Source: Desulfarculaceae bacterium JdFR-95
Lineage (GTDB): Bacteria > Desulfobacterota > Desulfarculia > Desulfarculales > Desulfarculaceae
DNA: 5,619 nucleotides
Direction of reading: 5' to 3'
NCBI GenBank assembly: GCA_002011835.1
Contig: MTPE01000246.1
Location: forward strand, 733-6,351
Part shown: positions 5,491 to 5,619 of the stretch, piece after piece
Position numbering within the stretch: the stretch's first letter is position 1
How the letters are laid out: every line of letters starts with the position of its first letter
The notes under the pieces: generated by a model
Seen by the model: only the letters and a program-made list of their open reading frames with translations
Database searches by the model: none
Told to the model about the DNA's origin: nothing
Translations under genes and position numbers: made by a program

Positions 5491-5619
5491 CTAGAGCTTC
5501 CGCAGCAGGTCCACCATCTCCATGGCGGCCAGGGCGGCCTGGGCTCCTTTGTTGCCCGCCTTGGTGCCGGCCCGCTCGATGGCCTGTTCCACGGTGTCGG
5601 TGGTGAGCACGCCGAAGAT
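5491..5619 (-). CDS. ribH: 6,7-dimethyl-8-ribityllumazine synthase, C-terminal end only
   Basis: The last 42 residues are visible, running off the window's right edge. They read [20 protein letters not shown], then [22 protein letters not shown] and TAG. This is the conserved C-terminal segment of lumazine synthase, with the [24 protein letters not shown] signature. The enzyme condenses 5-amino-6-ribitylamino-uracil with 3,4-dihydroxy-2-butanone 4-phosphate in riboflavin biosynthesis. The Arg of ERAGTK is the one usually placed at the substrate phosphate. Adjacent nusB on the same strand is the usual arrangement in many bacteria. Confidence 0.96.
   Translation of the reverse strand: MFGVLTTDTVEQAIERAGTKAGNKGAQAALAAMEMVDLLRKL

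Overview
This window looks like chromosomal DNA from a GC-rich Gram-negative bacterium. The best guess is a deltaproteobacterial / Desulfobacterota-type organism. That rests on the GC-rich codons, a ribH-nusB pair, a large-sensor chemoreceptor and exported single-Cache proteins; no marker gene settles it. Every confident gene is on the minus strand, so transcription runs from high to low coordinates.

Right end (4983-5619): the 3' end of ribH (lumazine synthase) is followed by nusB (transcription antitermination factor), the common ribH-nusB order. A weak terminator candidate lies below nusB. Next, 4512-4850 holds two nested pairs of inverted repeats: an outer pair of about 32 bp and an inner pair of 27 bp. 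The outer left arm ends at the ribosome-binding site of a lone TetR-family regulator (3856-4503).

Middle (about 2934-3855): a 0.9 kb stretch with no confident gene, and AT-rich in parts. It holds a candidate promoter for the downstream gene, a 15-bp tandem duplication, a possible 39-residue ORF on the plus strand, and a foldable segment with nested complementary arms at 3613-3709.

Left part (1-2933): two tandem paralogues encode exported single-Cache-domain proteins of exactly 152 aa (about 83% identical by my alignment). A methyl-accepting chemotaxis protein, cut by the window edge, follows them. The duplication covers the ribosome-binding site, about 45-50 nt of leader and a 3' hairpin (same 8-bp arms, same 16-nt loop length). 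Between the copies, upstream of the second one, is about 230 bp with many long-range pairings and a possible pseudoknot. It has no counterpart before the first copy, so it is a candidate structured RNA or inserted element.

A reasonable inference is that the Cache proteins bind a small ligand outside the cytoplasmic membrane, and that they share a regulatory or signalling theme with the adjacent chemoreceptor. That receptor is unusual: the segment between its second membrane helix and the methylation helix is about 45 residues shorter than in Tsr, too short for a complete HAMP domain. No direct evidence links the Cache proteins to the receptor beyond adjacency and shared orientation.
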